This document shows positions 8,446 through 17,458 of a DNA stretch of 50,824 nt, piece by piece (within the stretch, counting starts at the first letter, position 1; every line of letters starts with the position of its first letter). The stretch is from Candidatus Aegiribacteria sp. (GTDB lineage Bacteria; Fermentibacterota; Fermentibacteria; Fermentibacterales; JCC-6), in the NCBI GenBank assembly GCA_030600545.1, contig JAUVLV010000014.1, forward strand, positions 1 through 50,824. The letters run 5' to 3'. Made by a program: the position numbers and the translations under genes. The notes under the pieces were generated by a model. That model was not told the DNA's origin, made no database searches, and saw only the letters and a program-made list of their open reading frames with translations.

Positions 8446-9532
8446 TAAGCTTCTTAATGCTGTGCTTGAAGAAGATGTCAGCGATATACACTTCAAGGTG
8501 GGCAGCAATCCGATAATAAGAAAATCAGGTGAAATAGTTCACGTAGAGGGTTTCTCTACTATGAAGACTGAACATATACAGCGCATCATAAGTGAGATAG
8601 TGAATGAACACCAGGCTGAAAAATTCGCCATGGGTAATGAACTCGATCTGGGCTACGCGCTTCAGGGGAAGGCCAGGTTCAGAGTCAATATCTACCATCA
8701 GCGCGGAACGCCGGCGATGGTTATGAGAAAAATTCCATACGAGGTGCCTACACTTGATGATCTAGGTCTTCCCGAAGTAGTAAAGAAAATGTCAATGGAA
8801 ACCCGAGGGCTTGTCCTCGTTACCGGAGCTACCGGAACAGGTAAATCAACAACCATAGCCGCAATGATAAATCATATAAACCAGAACCGTTCCGCTCATG
8901 TTGTCACTATTGAGGATCCCATAGAATTCCTGCACACCGATAACAGATCGACCATCTGCCAGAGGGAAGTGGGCATCGATACCAAGGATTGGAGTACAGG
9001 TCTGAGGGCGGTATTCAGGCAGGATCCCGATGTAATCCTGATAGGTGAAATGAGGGATGCTGAATCGGTCGCCACAGCCATTACCGGGGCGGAAACCGGC
9101 CATCTTGTACTGAGTACGCTGCATACAACTGACGCGATAGAAACCATTGCAAGAATCATCGACGTATTTCCACCGACGCAGCAGCATCTTGTAAGGCTCC
9201 AGCTGGGACAGCTTTTAAGCGGGGTCATCTCACAGCGGCTTCTTCCGGGCAAGGGAGAAGATCACCGAAGAGTTCTTGCAGCCGAGATCCTGGTACAGTC
9301 CTCTACCGTATCCGAATGTATAATCAAACCCGATAAGACCTACCTTATTACCGAAACAATGGAGAAGAGCTACTCACAGTACGGAATGCAGACCTTTGAC
9401 ATGGCTCTGTACGATCTTATTGTGAATGAAAAAATAGATCTCGAAACAGCCCTTGCCGCAGCTTCAAATCCAACGAAGCTCGACCTCAGGCTCAAGGGTA
9501 TAGAAACCGCTTCGGACTGGAGGATGGACTGA
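8423..9532 (+). CDS. pilT: type IV pilus retraction ATPase PilT
   Basis: PilT is the cytoplasmic hexameric motor that pulls back type IV pili for twitching motility or DNA uptake. The 370-residue product has the N-terminal PAS-like domain (SDIHFKVGSNP), Walker A GATGTGKST near residues 135-143, the Asp-box region, Walker B with ILIGEMRDAES, and the His-box STLHTTDA. The MRD form and the 370-residue length favour PilT over the extension motor PilB. The frame is open back to 8303, but AGGGAGA at 8407-8413 with 9-base spacing points to the ATG at 8423. It overlaps nadD by 23 bases. No other pilus genes are in the window. Confidence 0.95.
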   Translation: MPEEKAVDKLLNAVLEEDVSDIHFKVGSNPIIRKSGEIVHVEGFSTMKTEHIQRIISEIVNEHQAEKFAMGNELDLGYALQGKARFRVNIYHQRGTPAMVMRKIPYEVPTLDDLGLPEVVKKMSMETRGLVLVTGATGTGKSTTIAAMINHINQNRSAHVVTIEDPIEFLHTDNRSTICQREVGIDTKDWSTGLRAVFRQDPDVILIGEMRDAESVATAITGAETGHLVLSTLHTTDAIETIARIIDVFPPTQQHLVRLQLGQLLSGVISQRLLPGKGEDHRRVLAAEILVQSSTVSECIIKPDKTYLITETMEKSYSQYGMQTFDMALYDLIVNEKIDLETALAAASNPTKLDLRLKGIETASDWRMD

Positions 9533-9861
9533 TGATAGTTAATCAGATTCAGATTACGGCAAATATTCTCCCGCTTGTCATAACAGGTGGTGTAGTATTG
9601 CTTATACTTGCGCTTGTTCAGCTCTACCTTGGGCTTAAAGCCCAGAAGATACCTAAAGAGACCGGTGAAAAAACCATGATAGGTGAAACAGGGATAATAA
9701 AAAAGGCTTCCGGATTCAGGGATAGATCTATTCTCGAGGTAAGAGGTGAGCTGTGGTGGTGTCTTCCCGCTACAGAATCCACATTCCTTGAAAAAGGAAT
9801 CACAGTTAAGATCGTGGGAATAGCAGAAGATTCGATGATACTCGAAGTTGATACTGTATAA
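9532..9861 (+). CDS. NfeD-like short membrane protein
   Basis: This 109-residue protein has one membrane segment (about residues 11-33, LPLVITGGVVLLILALVQLY) and a soluble C-terminal OB-fold-like domain with the NfeD pattern MIGETGIIKKA...RGELWWC. It is the short NfeD form without the protease domain. NfeD proteins form conserved pairs with SPFH/stomatin-type proteins, and the slipin gene follows here after 33 bases. It starts within the pilT stop (TGATG). Confidence 0.82.
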   Translation: MIVNQIQITANILPLVITGGVVLLILALVQLYLGLKAQKIPKETGEKTMIGETGIIKKASGFRDRSILEVRGELWWCLPATESTFLEKGITVKIVGIAEDSMILEVDTV

Positions 9862-9894
9862 CTGTTAAAATTCAGAAAAAAGAAGGGAGTTACA

Positions 9895-10656
9895 ATGGGC
9901 CCGATAATAGTAGTAGTACTGGTTATTTTGTTCCTTTTCCTGGTATCTGCGCTTAAGGTACTCAAGGAATATCAGAGAGGTGTTATTTTCAGGCTTGGTA
10001 AGGTGATAGGCATTAAAGGCCCCGGGCTGATAATAGTCTGGCCAATGATAGATAATATAAGACGTGTTGATCTGCGAGTTGTGGCGATGGACGTACCTCC
10101 GCAGGATGTGATAACCATGGACAACGTATCCGTAAGGGTTAACGCAGTTGTTTACTTCAGGGTTATTGACCCTAAGAAAGCCATTCTGGAAGTAGAGAAT
10201 TACGTATACGCTACAAGCCAGCTCGCGCAGACTACACTGAGAAGCGTTCTGGGCGAGGCATCACTCGATGAGCTTCTCTCAAAGAGGGATGAAATCAACG
10301 GCAAACTTCAGGATATACTCGATAGGATGACCGATCCGTGGGGAATAAAGGTCAGTACTGTAGAAGTAAAACATGTGGACCTTCCGGAGGACATGCAGAG
10401 GGTTATGGCAAAACAGGCTGAAGCGGAAAGGGACAGAAGAGCCAAGATAATCCGAGCAGATGCGGAATTCCAGGCTGCCGCGAAGCTGGCTGAAGCCGCT
10501 GATATAATAAGTGCTCATCCTGTCGCGCTGCAGCTTCGCTACATGCAGACGCTTTCGGAGATAGCCGTTGAGAATAATTCCACAACCATATTCCCGCTTC
10601 CCATAGAGCTTCTTAAACCCTTTATAAACAGGCTCGATGGCGGGAACAAGGAATAG
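9895..10656 (+). CDS. SPFH/slipin (stomatin-like) membrane protein
   Basis: Slipins are band-7 proteins that oligomerise on the inner membrane and organise lipid domains or control membrane proteases. The 253-residue product has an N-terminal membrane segment (about 2-24), then the SPFH domain from [13 protein letters not shown] (about 29-41) with VDLR and [21 protein letters not shown], and a helical Ala/Glu-rich stretch (about 165-205). The match to prokaryotic stomatin is strong. GGGAG precedes the start. The NfeD-like gene just upstream is the usual partner. Confidence 0.93.
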   Translation: MGPIIVVVLVILFLFLVSALKVLKEYQRGVIFRLGKVIGIKGPGLIIVWPMIDNIRRVDLRVVAMDVPPQDVITMDNVSVRVNAVVYFRVIDPKKAILEVENYVYATSQLAQTTLRSVLGEASLDELLSKRDEINGKLQDILDRMTDPWGIKVSTVEVKHVDLPEDMQRVMAKQAEAERDRRAKIIRADAEFQAAAKLAEAADIISAHPVALQLRYMQTLSEIAVENNSTTIFPLPIELLKPFINRLDGGNKE

Positions 10657-10659
10657 ATT

Positions 10660-11526
10660 GTGTTCAGCGGCGCGATAACAGCACTGGTTACTCCGTTCAG
10701 GAACGGTGCTGTTGATACAGATTCGCTTGCGGGTCTTGTAAACTGGCAGATAGATAAGGGAATAGACGGCCTTCTGGCCTGCGGATGCACCGGCGAGGCG
10801 GCAACTCTCACCACAAAGGAACATCTGCTGGTGATCGAGAAGGTGATGGAGACATCGGGAGGACGGGTTCCCGTGATCGCGGGGACGGGAAAGAACGATA
10901 CCGCCTCATCGATAGCACTTTCCCTCGAAGCCGAAGCCCTGGGTGTAGACGCGGTTCTTCTGATAACACCCTACTACAACAAACCTACTCCGAGAGGGCA
11001 GATCGAACATTACACCAGGGTAGCCGACGCTGTTAACTGTCCGGTGATACTTTACAATGTGCCCGGTCGAACAGGTACGAATATGCTTCCGGAGACCATT
11101 GCTGCCCTTTCACTGCATCCGCGAATAGTAGCAATCAAGGATGCTGCCGGTTCGGCTGAACGGGTCACCGCAATCCGCAACCTCTGCGATATCACGATAC
11201 TAAGCGGAGATGATCCAATAGCCATGGCTCAGGTAGCCCTGGGCGCCAGAGGAGTGATTTCGGTGGTTTCCAATATCGCCCCGACAGAAATGTCGGATCT
11301 GGTATCCTTTACTATGGCTGGAGAGCTTGACCGGGCACGCGAATTGCAGGCAAGACTATATCCTGTGATAAAGGCGATGTTCCTTGAATCAAACCCGGGT
11401 CCCGTTAAAAAAGCTCTATCCATGATGGGGATGATAAGTGATGAACTTCGTCTTCCACTGGTATCAATGACAGAGGAGCTGGTTCCGAAACTTTCGGCGG
11501 CACTGGGGAAGGCCGGAATTATCTGA
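10660..11526 (+). CDS. dapA: 4-hydroxy-tetrahydrodipicolinate synthase
   Basis: DapA condenses pyruvate with aspartate semialdehyde, the first committed step to diaminopimelate and lysine. The 288-residue TIM-barrel protein shows CGCTGEAATLT (substrate carboxylate site), ILYNVPGRTG with Tyr132, and VAIKDAAG with the Schiff-base Lys160. Translation starts at GTG with AAGGA 7 bases upstream; starting here gives the usual N-terminus FSGAITALVTPF. It overlaps dapB by one base, so both are expressed together to supply peptidoglycan precursors. Confidence 0.96.
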   Translation: MFSGAITALVTPFRNGAVDTDSLAGLVNWQIDKGIDGLLACGCTGEAATLTTKEHLLVIEKVMETSGGRVPVIAGTGKNDTASSIALSLEAEALGVDAVLLITPYYNKPTPRGQIEHYTRVADAVNCPVILYNVPGRTGTNMLPETIAALSLHPRIVAIKDAAGSAERVTAIRNLCDITILSGDDPIAMAQVALGARGVISVVSNIAPTEMSDLVSFTMAGELDRARELQARLYPVIKAMFLESNPGPVKKALSMMGMISDELRLPLVSMTEELVPKLSAALGKAGII

Positions 11527-12254
11527 TGAAACTCTGCGTTTTCGGCAGTGAGGGAAGAATGGGAAGGCTTGTAAGGGACGAAGCGGGTGATTCCGTTATA
11601 GCGTGCTATGACGTGATTCCTCCAGGAAGAAAAGCCGATATCCCCATTCCTGATGAAGTTGATGTTGTTATTGATTTTTCCCTGCCCTCCGCGTGGAAGG
11701 ATCTTGACAGGCTGCTTTTCCCCAGCTCGGCCGCGCTGGTTACCGGCACAACGGGGCTTGGTTTTATTGAGAAGGAAATGCTTGCCGGCTGGGCGAAGAA
11801 AAGGGCTGTTTTCGTCTCGTCCAATATGAGCATCGGCATTTACGTACTTGGGAAGCTTCTGGAATCCGCGGCCGAGATGCTTGCGGGAGATTTTGATCTT
11901 GAAATCGTTGAATGCCACCACTCGGGGAAGGTAGACAGCCCCAGCGGAACTGCACTGACTCTTTTTGATATCTGGGAAAAGAACGGAGGGGGCAGAAGAA
12001 AAATGCTGGGCAGATCAGGCCCGGCTGGACCCAGGTCTTCAGACGAAACAGGAATTCATTCGTTACGGGGCGGAGATGTGACCGGTGATCACCAGCTGTA
12101 TCTTCTGGGAAAAGGGGAAAGGCTTCTTCTTTCTCATTCCGCAACGGGAAGAAGAACATTCGCGGCAGGTGCCCTGAAAGCAGCCGAGTATGTAAATGGC
12201 AAAGCTCCAGGCATTTACACGATGGATGACCTTGTGGGGAGAAAAGAAGGTTAA
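11526..12254 (+). CDS. dapB: 4-hydroxy-tetrahydrodipicolinate reductase
   Basis: DapB reduces the DapA product with NAD(P)H. The 242-residue protein has the N-terminal nucleotide motif GSEGRMGRLV (residues 7-16), the TTGL loop near 79, and the catalytic block ECHHSGKVDSPSGTA starting at residue 129, with the active His and Lys135. Length fits the family. Its start overlaps the dapA stop (TGATG) and the MEMO gene begins one base after its stop. Confidence 0.96.
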   Translation: MKLCVFGSEGRMGRLVRDEAGDSVIACYDVIPPGRKADIPIPDEVDVVIDFSLPSAWKDLDRLLFPSSAALVTGTTGLGFIEKEMLAGWAKKRAVFVSSNMSIGIYVLGKLLESAAEMLAGDFDLEIVECHHSGKVDSPSGTALTLFDIWEKNGGGRRKMLGRSGPAGPRSSDETGIHSLRGGDVTGDHQLYLLGKGERLLLSHSATGRRTFAAGALKAAEYVNGKAPGIYTMDDLVGRKEG

Positions 12255-12255
12255 A

Positions 12256-13071
12256 ATGATTAGAAAACCGGTAGTTGCGGGTGCGTTCTATCCATCTGAT
12301 GCGAAAAGCCTTGAACAGCTTGTGAACTCTTTCATCTCCGGTTCGGGCAGATCGTCCGATGATCTTATCACAGGTATTGTCAGCCCTCATGCGGGATACA
12401 TCTATTCCGGAGCTGTGGCCGGAGCCGCTTTCGCGTCTGCACCGGATGACGTAAAGAACGTTATCGTAATTGCTCCACCTCACCGTTATCCTGTAAGTGG
12501 CGGTTCCGTTTACGACGGAGAGGGCTATTCAACACCGCTGGGAACCGCTGCCGTGCAAAGGGAAATTACTTCACGGCTTTTGAAGGCAGGGCTGACCTTC
12601 CAGCCGGAGGCTCATCAGAGCGAACACTCCGCAGAGGTTCAGATACCCTTCATACAGCTAAGATGGCCCGATTCCTCAATTGTCGTAATACTGCAGGGAT
12701 CATCTTCGAATGACTATTCAGGGCAGCTTGCGGAGATAATTTCAGAAGCTGTGAAAGGTTACGACAATACACTGATAGTAGCTTCAAGCGATCTCTCGCA
12801 TTACCACTCATTAGAAATCGCGGAGAAGAAGGACAGAAAGATAATTGAAGCTTTCGTCAGTGGAGATCCGCAGAACATGGAAACGGCGCTTATTCAGGGA
12901 GGCGAAGCCTGCGGTATCGGGCCGATTCTAACCCTTATGAATTATGCCAGTATCATGAAGCAGAAAAGGTTCGGAAGAATAATGTGGGAAACGTCCGCGG
13001 CAGCAAGCGGAGACAGCAGTTCTGTAGTGGGTTACTTTGCGGGTTTCTGCGGATGGGAAGTCCAGGAATGA
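12256..13071 (+). CDS. MEMO-family protein (AmmeMemoRadiSam system protein B)
   Basis: The 271-residue product is a MEMO1/class III extradiol dioxygenase-like protein. Its first residues KPVVAGAFYPSD are the MEMO hallmark, and metal-type histidines appear in HAGYIYSG, HQSEHSAEVQ and SDLSHYH. In bacteria these genes are typically found with AMMECR1 and a radical SAM gene; the AMMECR1 partner follows with a 4-base overlap. The ATG at 12256 has GAAGG 5 bases upstream and gives the family N-terminus; the frame is open further upstream inside dapB. The biochemical role of the family in bacteria is unsettled. Confidence 0.9.
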   Translation: MIRKPVVAGAFYPSDAKSLEQLVNSFISGSGRSSDDLITGIVSPHAGYIYSGAVAGAAFASAPDDVKNVIVIAPPHRYPVSGGSVYDGEGYSTPLGTAAVQREITSRLLKAGLTFQPEAHQSEHSAEVQIPFIQLRWPDSSIVVILQGSSSNDYSGQLAEIISEAVKGYDNTLIVASSDLSHYHSLEIAEKKDRKIIEAFVSGDPQNMETALIQGGEACGIGPILTLMNYASIMKQKRFGRIMWETSAAASGDSSSVVGYFAGFCGWEVQE

Positions 13072-13625
13072 TATCGGAGAACGACAGGAAGAGTATTCTT
13101 GATCTTGCAAGAAGGACCGTCGCAGCGGCAGCATCGGGCGAAGCACTTCCCACAGTGCCTGAACAAGAGGTTTTCAGGAATGAGGGAGGGGTTTTCGTAA
13201 CTTTGAAGAAAGGTGGTGCCCTGAGGGGATGCATAGGGCATTTCACTGGAACCGGTTCACTGGGAAAAACCATAGTTGAGATGGCAGCGTCGGCGGCTGT
13301 ACACGACCCCAGATTTTCTCCTGTAGAACCAGGAGAAGTTGATGATCTTGAAATTGACATTTCTCTCCTGAGCCCTATGATACCTGCCGCAGCTAAGGAC
13401 GTTGTACTCGGAATACATGGCCTTTATATAAAATACGGGTTCAGATCGGGAACACTCCTTCCGCAGGTAGCCACTGAAACCGGATGGGATCGTGAGACTT
13501 TTCTGTCCCATACATGTCTTAAAGCGGGGTTGCCCCCGGATAGCTGGAAGAGAGATGGAGTTCAGATATTTACATACACCGCGGAAGTATTCGGTGATAT
13601 AGAGAAAGGAGCCAATCCTGTATGA
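13068..13625 (+). CDS. AMMECR1 domain protein (AmmeMemoRadiSam system protein A)
   Basis: The 185-residue protein carries the AMMECR1 signature LRGCIGHF in its first third and FVTLKKGG just before it, then SLLSPM and a C-terminal segment with FLSHTCLKAGLP. Family members are 180-220 residues, so this is full length. The ATG at 13068 overlaps the MEMO stop (ATGA); a further upstream in-frame ATG at 13053 lies within the MEMO gene. The next gene again overlaps by four bases. The third usual partner, a dedicated radical SAM enzyme, is not in this window. Confidence 0.9.
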   Translation: MISENDRKSILDLARRTVAAAASGEALPTVPEQEVFRNEGGVFVTLKKGGALRGCIGHFTGTGSLGKTIVEMAASAAVHDPRFSPVEPGEVDDLEIDISLLSPMIPAAAKDVVLGIHGLYIKYGFRSGTLLPQVATETGWDRETFLSHTCLKAGLPPDSWKRDGVQIFTYTAEVFGDIEKGANPV

Positions 13626-14194
13626 AGTATTTTCTTGTTTCTTCTGTAATTCTGCTGCTTGGATGCAGCATGCCCGGGGTCGAAAAGCTTGAGGAGAGGG
13701 TGGATGATATCGAAGCCGTGGCGGTTTACGATGATTCCGACATTATTGAGCAGATCGATAAACTTGAAGATGATGTAGTCATTATTGACGAAAGGGTAAC
13801 AGCTATTGAGTATGGCGACTTTTCTAACGTTGTAGATGAGCAGGGCGGGCGTGTGCATGAAACAGCAGCAGGTGAAGTGCAGATTCAGAAGGATCTTGCC
13901 ATCTCTGACATAGTGGGACTTCAGGATTCAATGGATATTTTGAAGACAGGTCTTTCAGACAGCATTACCGTGCTTGACGAATCACTTGAGAATATTATTC
14001 TTTCAGTTGACAGCCTGACAATGGAAAACGATTCGCTGAAAATTGAACTTGAGGACCTTCAGGATCAGATTCAAAGCCTGAGCTACACCGTTGAGAACAT
14101 GCGTTATACCGGAACTACATCCACGTCAACCAGAGGATCTACTTCTGGAACCGGCGACAGAGGCGGCTCAACCAGTGGCAGTGGTACCCGCTAA
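13622..14194 (+). CDS. coiled-coil lipoprotein with Gly/Ser/Thr-rich tail
   Basis: The 190-residue protein has a very short signal ending LLLGC (Cys15), then a long acidic heptad-like coiled coil: VEKLEERVDDIEAV, IDKLEDDVVIIDERV, and later LEDLQDQIQSLSYTVENM near residues 141-158. The last 25 or so residues are Thr/Ser/Gly-rich and likely flexible. The plan recalls Lpp-like or tether lipoproteins but no family was recognised. It overlaps the AMMECR1 stop (ATGA) and is the last gene before the terminator at 14218. Confidence 0.8.
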   Translation: MKYFLVSSVILLLGCSMPGVEKLEERVDDIEAVAVYDDSDIIEQIDKLEDDVVIIDERVTAIEYGDFSNVVDEQGGRVHETAAGEVQIQKDLAISDIVGLQDSMDILKTGLSDSITVLDESLENIILSVDSLTMENDSLKIELEDLQDQIQSLSYTVENMRYTGTTSTSTRGSTSGTGDRGGSTSGSGTR

Positions 14195-14217
14195 CCACAT
14201 AAACTCTATCGTTTTAA

Positions 14218-14251
14218 AAAGCGGTGGCATTTATCGGAATGTCACCGCTTT
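14218..14251. terminator. bidirectional rho-independent terminator
   Basis: A 14-pair stem, AAAGCGGTGGCATT with AATGTCACCGCTTT, closes on the 6-base loop TATCGG; 13 pairs are Watson-Crick and one is G-T. Read on the - strand it ends in five T bases and so terminates tyrS well; on the + strand the T run is three. It lies between convergent genes, as expected for a shared terminator. Confidence 0.88.
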
Positions 14252-14278
14252 CCATGTGAAGCTGTACCGTTTTAATGC

Positions 14279-15511
14279 TTACTTTTTAAAAATCACACTG
14301 TAGTACCGTTTTTTTCCGGCTCTCAGGAGGATTCTTTCAGGTGTATCTTCTGGAACGAGATTGTCAACAGGATCGTTTATGTGTTTGTTTTCAATGTACA
14401 GACCACCCTGTTTCGCGAGCCTTCGGACTTCGCTCCTGCTGGAACACAGGCCGGTCTCAACGAAAAGATCAAGACAGGAAATGCCATCCCGGAGTCTGGT
14501 GATCGGGATTTCAAGGCTTGGAATATCCTCCTGATCACCGTTTCCCGAGAATAATGCGCGGGAAGCTTTCTCCGCTTTGAGAGCTTCCTCTCTACCGTGG
14601 GTTAAAGCTGTAGCTTCAAAGGCAAGCCTTTCCTTGACCAGCCTTATTTCCGCGCCTTTAAGGAGTGACAGCTTTTCAATTTCGTCAATTGGAATGAAGG
14701 TGTAAAGCTTCAGAAAATAGACAGCGTCCTTATCATCTACATTGATCCAGAACTGGTAGTAATCGTAGGGGCTTGTCATCGATGGATCAAGCCAGATGGC
14801 GCCGCCTCCCTGGGATTTACTCATTTTCTCGCCGCAGGCAGATGTAACAAGCGGACAGGTAAAACCCCAGGTCTCTGCGCCTTCCGAACGTCTCAAAAGA
14901 TCGATACCGGATACGATGTTTCCCCACTGATCAGAACCGCCAACCTGAAGAACACAGCCATATTCACGGTACAGGTGAAGAAAATCGTAGGACTGAAGGA
15001 GGCTGTAGCTGAATTCAAGGAAGGAAATACCCGTTTCAAGCCTGAGTTTAACGGATTCAGAGGACAGCATCCTGTTAACGCTGAAATGGCGTCCGACATC
15101 TCTGAGGAAATCAAGATAATTCAGCTTTGAAAGCCAGCTGTAATTGTCAAGAAGTAAAGCTCCATTTTCCTGTGACTTGAAATCAATGAAGTGTTCCAGC
15201 TGCGAGGAGATTGAGTCAGCCCAGCCGGAAACCGTTTCTTTGGATTCAAAGGAACGTTCTGCGCTTCTGCATGAAGGGTCACCTACAAGGGCTGTTCCTC
15301 CGCCGACAACGATGATTGGCTTATGGCCTTCATTCTGAAGGTGCCGGGCGATCATAATCGGAACCAGATGTCCCAGATGGAGGCTGTATGCTGTCGCGTC
15401 AAAGCCTATATAGAAAGTCAGTGAGGGGCCATCCAGAAGCTTCGCGAGCTTCTCTTCAGCAGTCATCTGATAAATCAGGCCTCTTTCACTGAGTTTTCTC
15501 AATAATTCCAA
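14279..15511 (-). CDS. tyrS: tyrosyl-tRNA synthetase
   Basis: TyrS charges tRNA(Tyr). The 410-residue class I synthetase has the HIGH-type motif HLGH (in FDATAYSLHLGH, about residues 38-49), the tyrosine pocket VGGSDQWGN, and the KMSKS loop near residue 230 followed by GGAIWLD. The last 60 residues form an S4 RNA-binding domain. The start codon is TTG with AAGGGAG about 6 bases upstream; no ATG lies nearby in frame. It is transcribed alone, away from upp, and ends at the hairpin at 14218-14251. The intergenic region to upp (15512-15608) contains the inverted repeat TGTTC-N8-GAACA at about 15574-15591. Confidence 0.96.
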   Translation of the reverse strand: MELLRKLSERGLIYQMTAEEKLAKLLDGPSLTFYIGFDATAYSLHLGHLVPIMIARHLQNEGHKPIIVVGGGTALVGDPSCRSAERSFESKETVSGWADSISSQLEHFIDFKSQENGALLLDNYSWLSKLNYLDFLRDVGRHFSVNRMLSSESVKLRLETGISFLEFSYSLLQSYDFLHLYREYGCVLQVGGSDQWGNIVSGIDLLRRSEGAETWGFTCPLVTSACGEKMSKSQGGGAIWLDPSMTSPYDYYQFWINVDDKDAVYFLKLYTFIPIDEIEKLSLLKGAEIRLVKERLAFEATALTHGREEALKAEKASRALFSGNGDQEDIPSLEIPITRLRDGISCLDLFVETGLCSSRSEVRRLAKQGGLYIENKHINDPVDNLVPEDTPERILLRAGKKRYYSVIFKK

Positions 15512-15608
15512 AGCTGGCTCCCTTCATCCGGTCGCAACTGGCAAAACAGTCTCCGTATGTTTATGTTTTCTTCTGTTCGTAACACAGAACATAATACTGG
15601 AGAAAATA

Positions 15609-16226
15609 ATGGAAACCATTGAATTTGAGCATCCCGTTGCAAGAAGTATACTGACAAGACTCAGGGCTCTCAACACTTCGTCTGACGAATTTAACAGACT
15701 TACTTACAGGCTTGGTTTCATGCTGGCGGTGGAAGCAACCAGAAACATGGGAACACTGCCTTTGCCGGTTGAAACCCCTATGGAAGAGACATTAGGTGAG
15801 AAGTGTATTGAATATCCTGTTCTTCTACCTGTAATGAGGGCTGGACTGGGGCTTCTGGCTCCCTTTCAGGAGCTTCTTCCCGAATCTCCTGTTGCTTTCA
15901 TCGCAATGAGAAGGGATGAAATGACCGGAGAGGCTGAATTGCTTTACGATTCTGTGCAGAATCTTCGAGGAAGAGATATAATGATCCTCGATCCCATGCT
16001 TGCAACAGCGGGAACCGCTCTGAGCGTTATTGACTATGTTCTTGAAAAAGGAGCGAAAAAAATAATTCTGATCAGCATTGTCGCGGCACCTGAGGGAATA
16101 TATAAACTCAGGAAATACAGCAATCTGACTTTTATTACAGTATCCATCGACAGGGAGCTTGATAAGAACTGGTTCATACTCCCCGGACTGGGTGATTTTG
16201 GTGACAGGCTATATCGCGGAGAATAG
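15609..16226 (+). CDS. upp: uracil phosphoribosyltransferase
   Basis: Upp salvages uracil by joining it to PRPP to give UMP. The 205-residue protein has the typical PVMRAGLGLLAPF block and the PRPP loop DPMLATAGTALS near residues 129-140, and ends in a uracil-binding GLGDFGDRLY segment. Length is standard. GGAG lies 5-6 bases before the ATG. It heads the + strand run that continues to 29919, though a 25-base gap separates it from the next gene. Confidence 0.96.
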   Translation: METIEFEHPVARSILTRLRALNTSSDEFNRLTYRLGFMLAVEATRNMGTLPLPVETPMEETLGEKCIEYPVLLPVMRAGLGLLAPFQELLPESPVAFIAMRRDEMTGEAELLYDSVQNLRGRDIMILDPMLATAGTALSVIDYVLEKGAKKIILISIVAAPEGIYKLRKYSNLTFITVSIDRELDKNWFILPGLGDFGDRLYRGE

Positions 16227-16251
16227 TTTTTGCAAATTCGAACAGGTTTAA

Positions 16252-17445
16252 ATGGATCAAAAAGGAATATACATAGCCGGCAGTGATATGAACGCTGGAA
16301 AAACCACGTTCAGTCTAGGGCTTATTTCATGGCTTGAAGAACACCTTGAATATGGTGTGTCCTTCATGAAACCTCTTGGCCAGAAAACTACACTTTTGGA
16401 CGGGGAATCCGTTAGCGAGGATACTTTTCTTGTGAACACTTCCCTTGGACTTGACATACCGCAGGAATACACCGCACCCTTCGCGATGTCATCTGGGATA
16501 TCAGAGAAATTCCTCGCGGAAGGGCATCCGGCTGACATAGAAAAGAAGATAAAAAAAGCTTACGATCATCTCAGGTCAATATCTGATATTGTAGTTGTTG
16601 AGGGTACCGGACATCCGGGTGTAGGTTCCGTATTCAACCTCTGTAATGCAAGTGTTGCCAGCATTTTGAATATTCCGGTACTCATGGTTCTCAATGCGGG
16701 GATAGGAAGAACCATAGACAGGTTCACCCTATGCCAGAGTCTTTTCCATGACAGGAATATCCCTCTGCTCGGAGTCGTGATAAATAGAGTACGCGAAAGC
16801 AAAATGGACAAGGTCCGGAAGTATCTTGATCCCTGGTTCTCGGAGAGGGGAATACCTGTTTTCGGGTACATTCCTTACGTTAATTCATTTGCAAAGCCTT
16901 CAATTGGAATGCTGGGCCGTGAACTTGGAGTGGAAACCCTTATTTCCTGCAAGAAGAACCTCGATATTCCTATTGAGGGTTTCATAGCAGGATTTGGAAG
17001 CAAACACGAAATCATTTCGGATATTTCAGACAGTCCAGAGGGCGCTCTGCTCCTCAGCTCAAAAAGACACGAGGTTATTGACGCAATAGTAGCCAGAAGG
17101 CTTTCCGGCAATCTGGAAAAGGGACCCGGGGCGATAGTGCTTTGTGGAAAATCATCTGAAAGCGAATCCTATATAGCTGATGCTTGTAATAAACTGGACA
17201 TTCCACTTTACAGGTCATTGAAAAGCGCAGGGGATTCCGTATCAGCCCTGAACAGGCGGATATTCAAGATTGAACCTGGTGAATCGGTTAAGATATCCGA
17301 GATCGTCAGAACGGTAAAAAACAATGTGGATATTGAACGGATGGTGGAAGCGATGAAATATTCGGAAGGTGAACAGAAAAAAACACGGGAAAGACCCATG
17401 ACCCGTCTGAAGTCATGGATATCAAGAATCTTTAACAGACGATAA
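16252..17445 (+). CDS. P-loop ATPase with DRTGG-type domain
   Basis: The 397-residue protein starts with a BioD/CobQ-like P-loop domain: GSDMNAGKTTFSLGL at residues 10-24 is the Walker A region, and VVVEGTGHPGVGS (about 113-125) matches the dethiobiotin-synthetase-type second motif. Residues about 245-355 resemble the DRTGG domain seen in the N-terminal half of long phosphotransacetylases. The acetyltransferase domain itself is absent; the C-terminus is basic. Such stand-alone proteins may have a regulatory or ligand-binding role, but none is established that I can apply here. It lies between upp and an M23 peptidase gene. Confidence 0.8.
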   Translation: MDQKGIYIAGSDMNAGKTTFSLGLISWLEEHLEYGVSFMKPLGQKTTLLDGESVSEDTFLVNTSLGLDIPQEYTAPFAMSSGISEKFLAEGHPADIEKKIKKAYDHLRSISDIVVVEGTGHPGVGSVFNLCNASVASILNIPVLMVLNAGIGRTIDRFTLCQSLFHDRNIPLLGVVINRVRESKMDKVRKYLDPWFSERGIPVFGYIPYVNSFAKPSIGMLGRELGVETLISCKKNLDIPIEGFIAGFGSKHEIISDISDSPEGALLLSSKRHEVIDAIVARRLSGNLEKGPGAIVLCGKSSESESYIADACNKLDIPLYRSLKSAGDSVSALNRRIFKIEPGESVKISEIVRTVKNNVDIERMVEAMKYSEGEQKKTRERPMTRLKSWISRIFNRR

Positions 17446-17458
17446 TCGGAGACAATAA

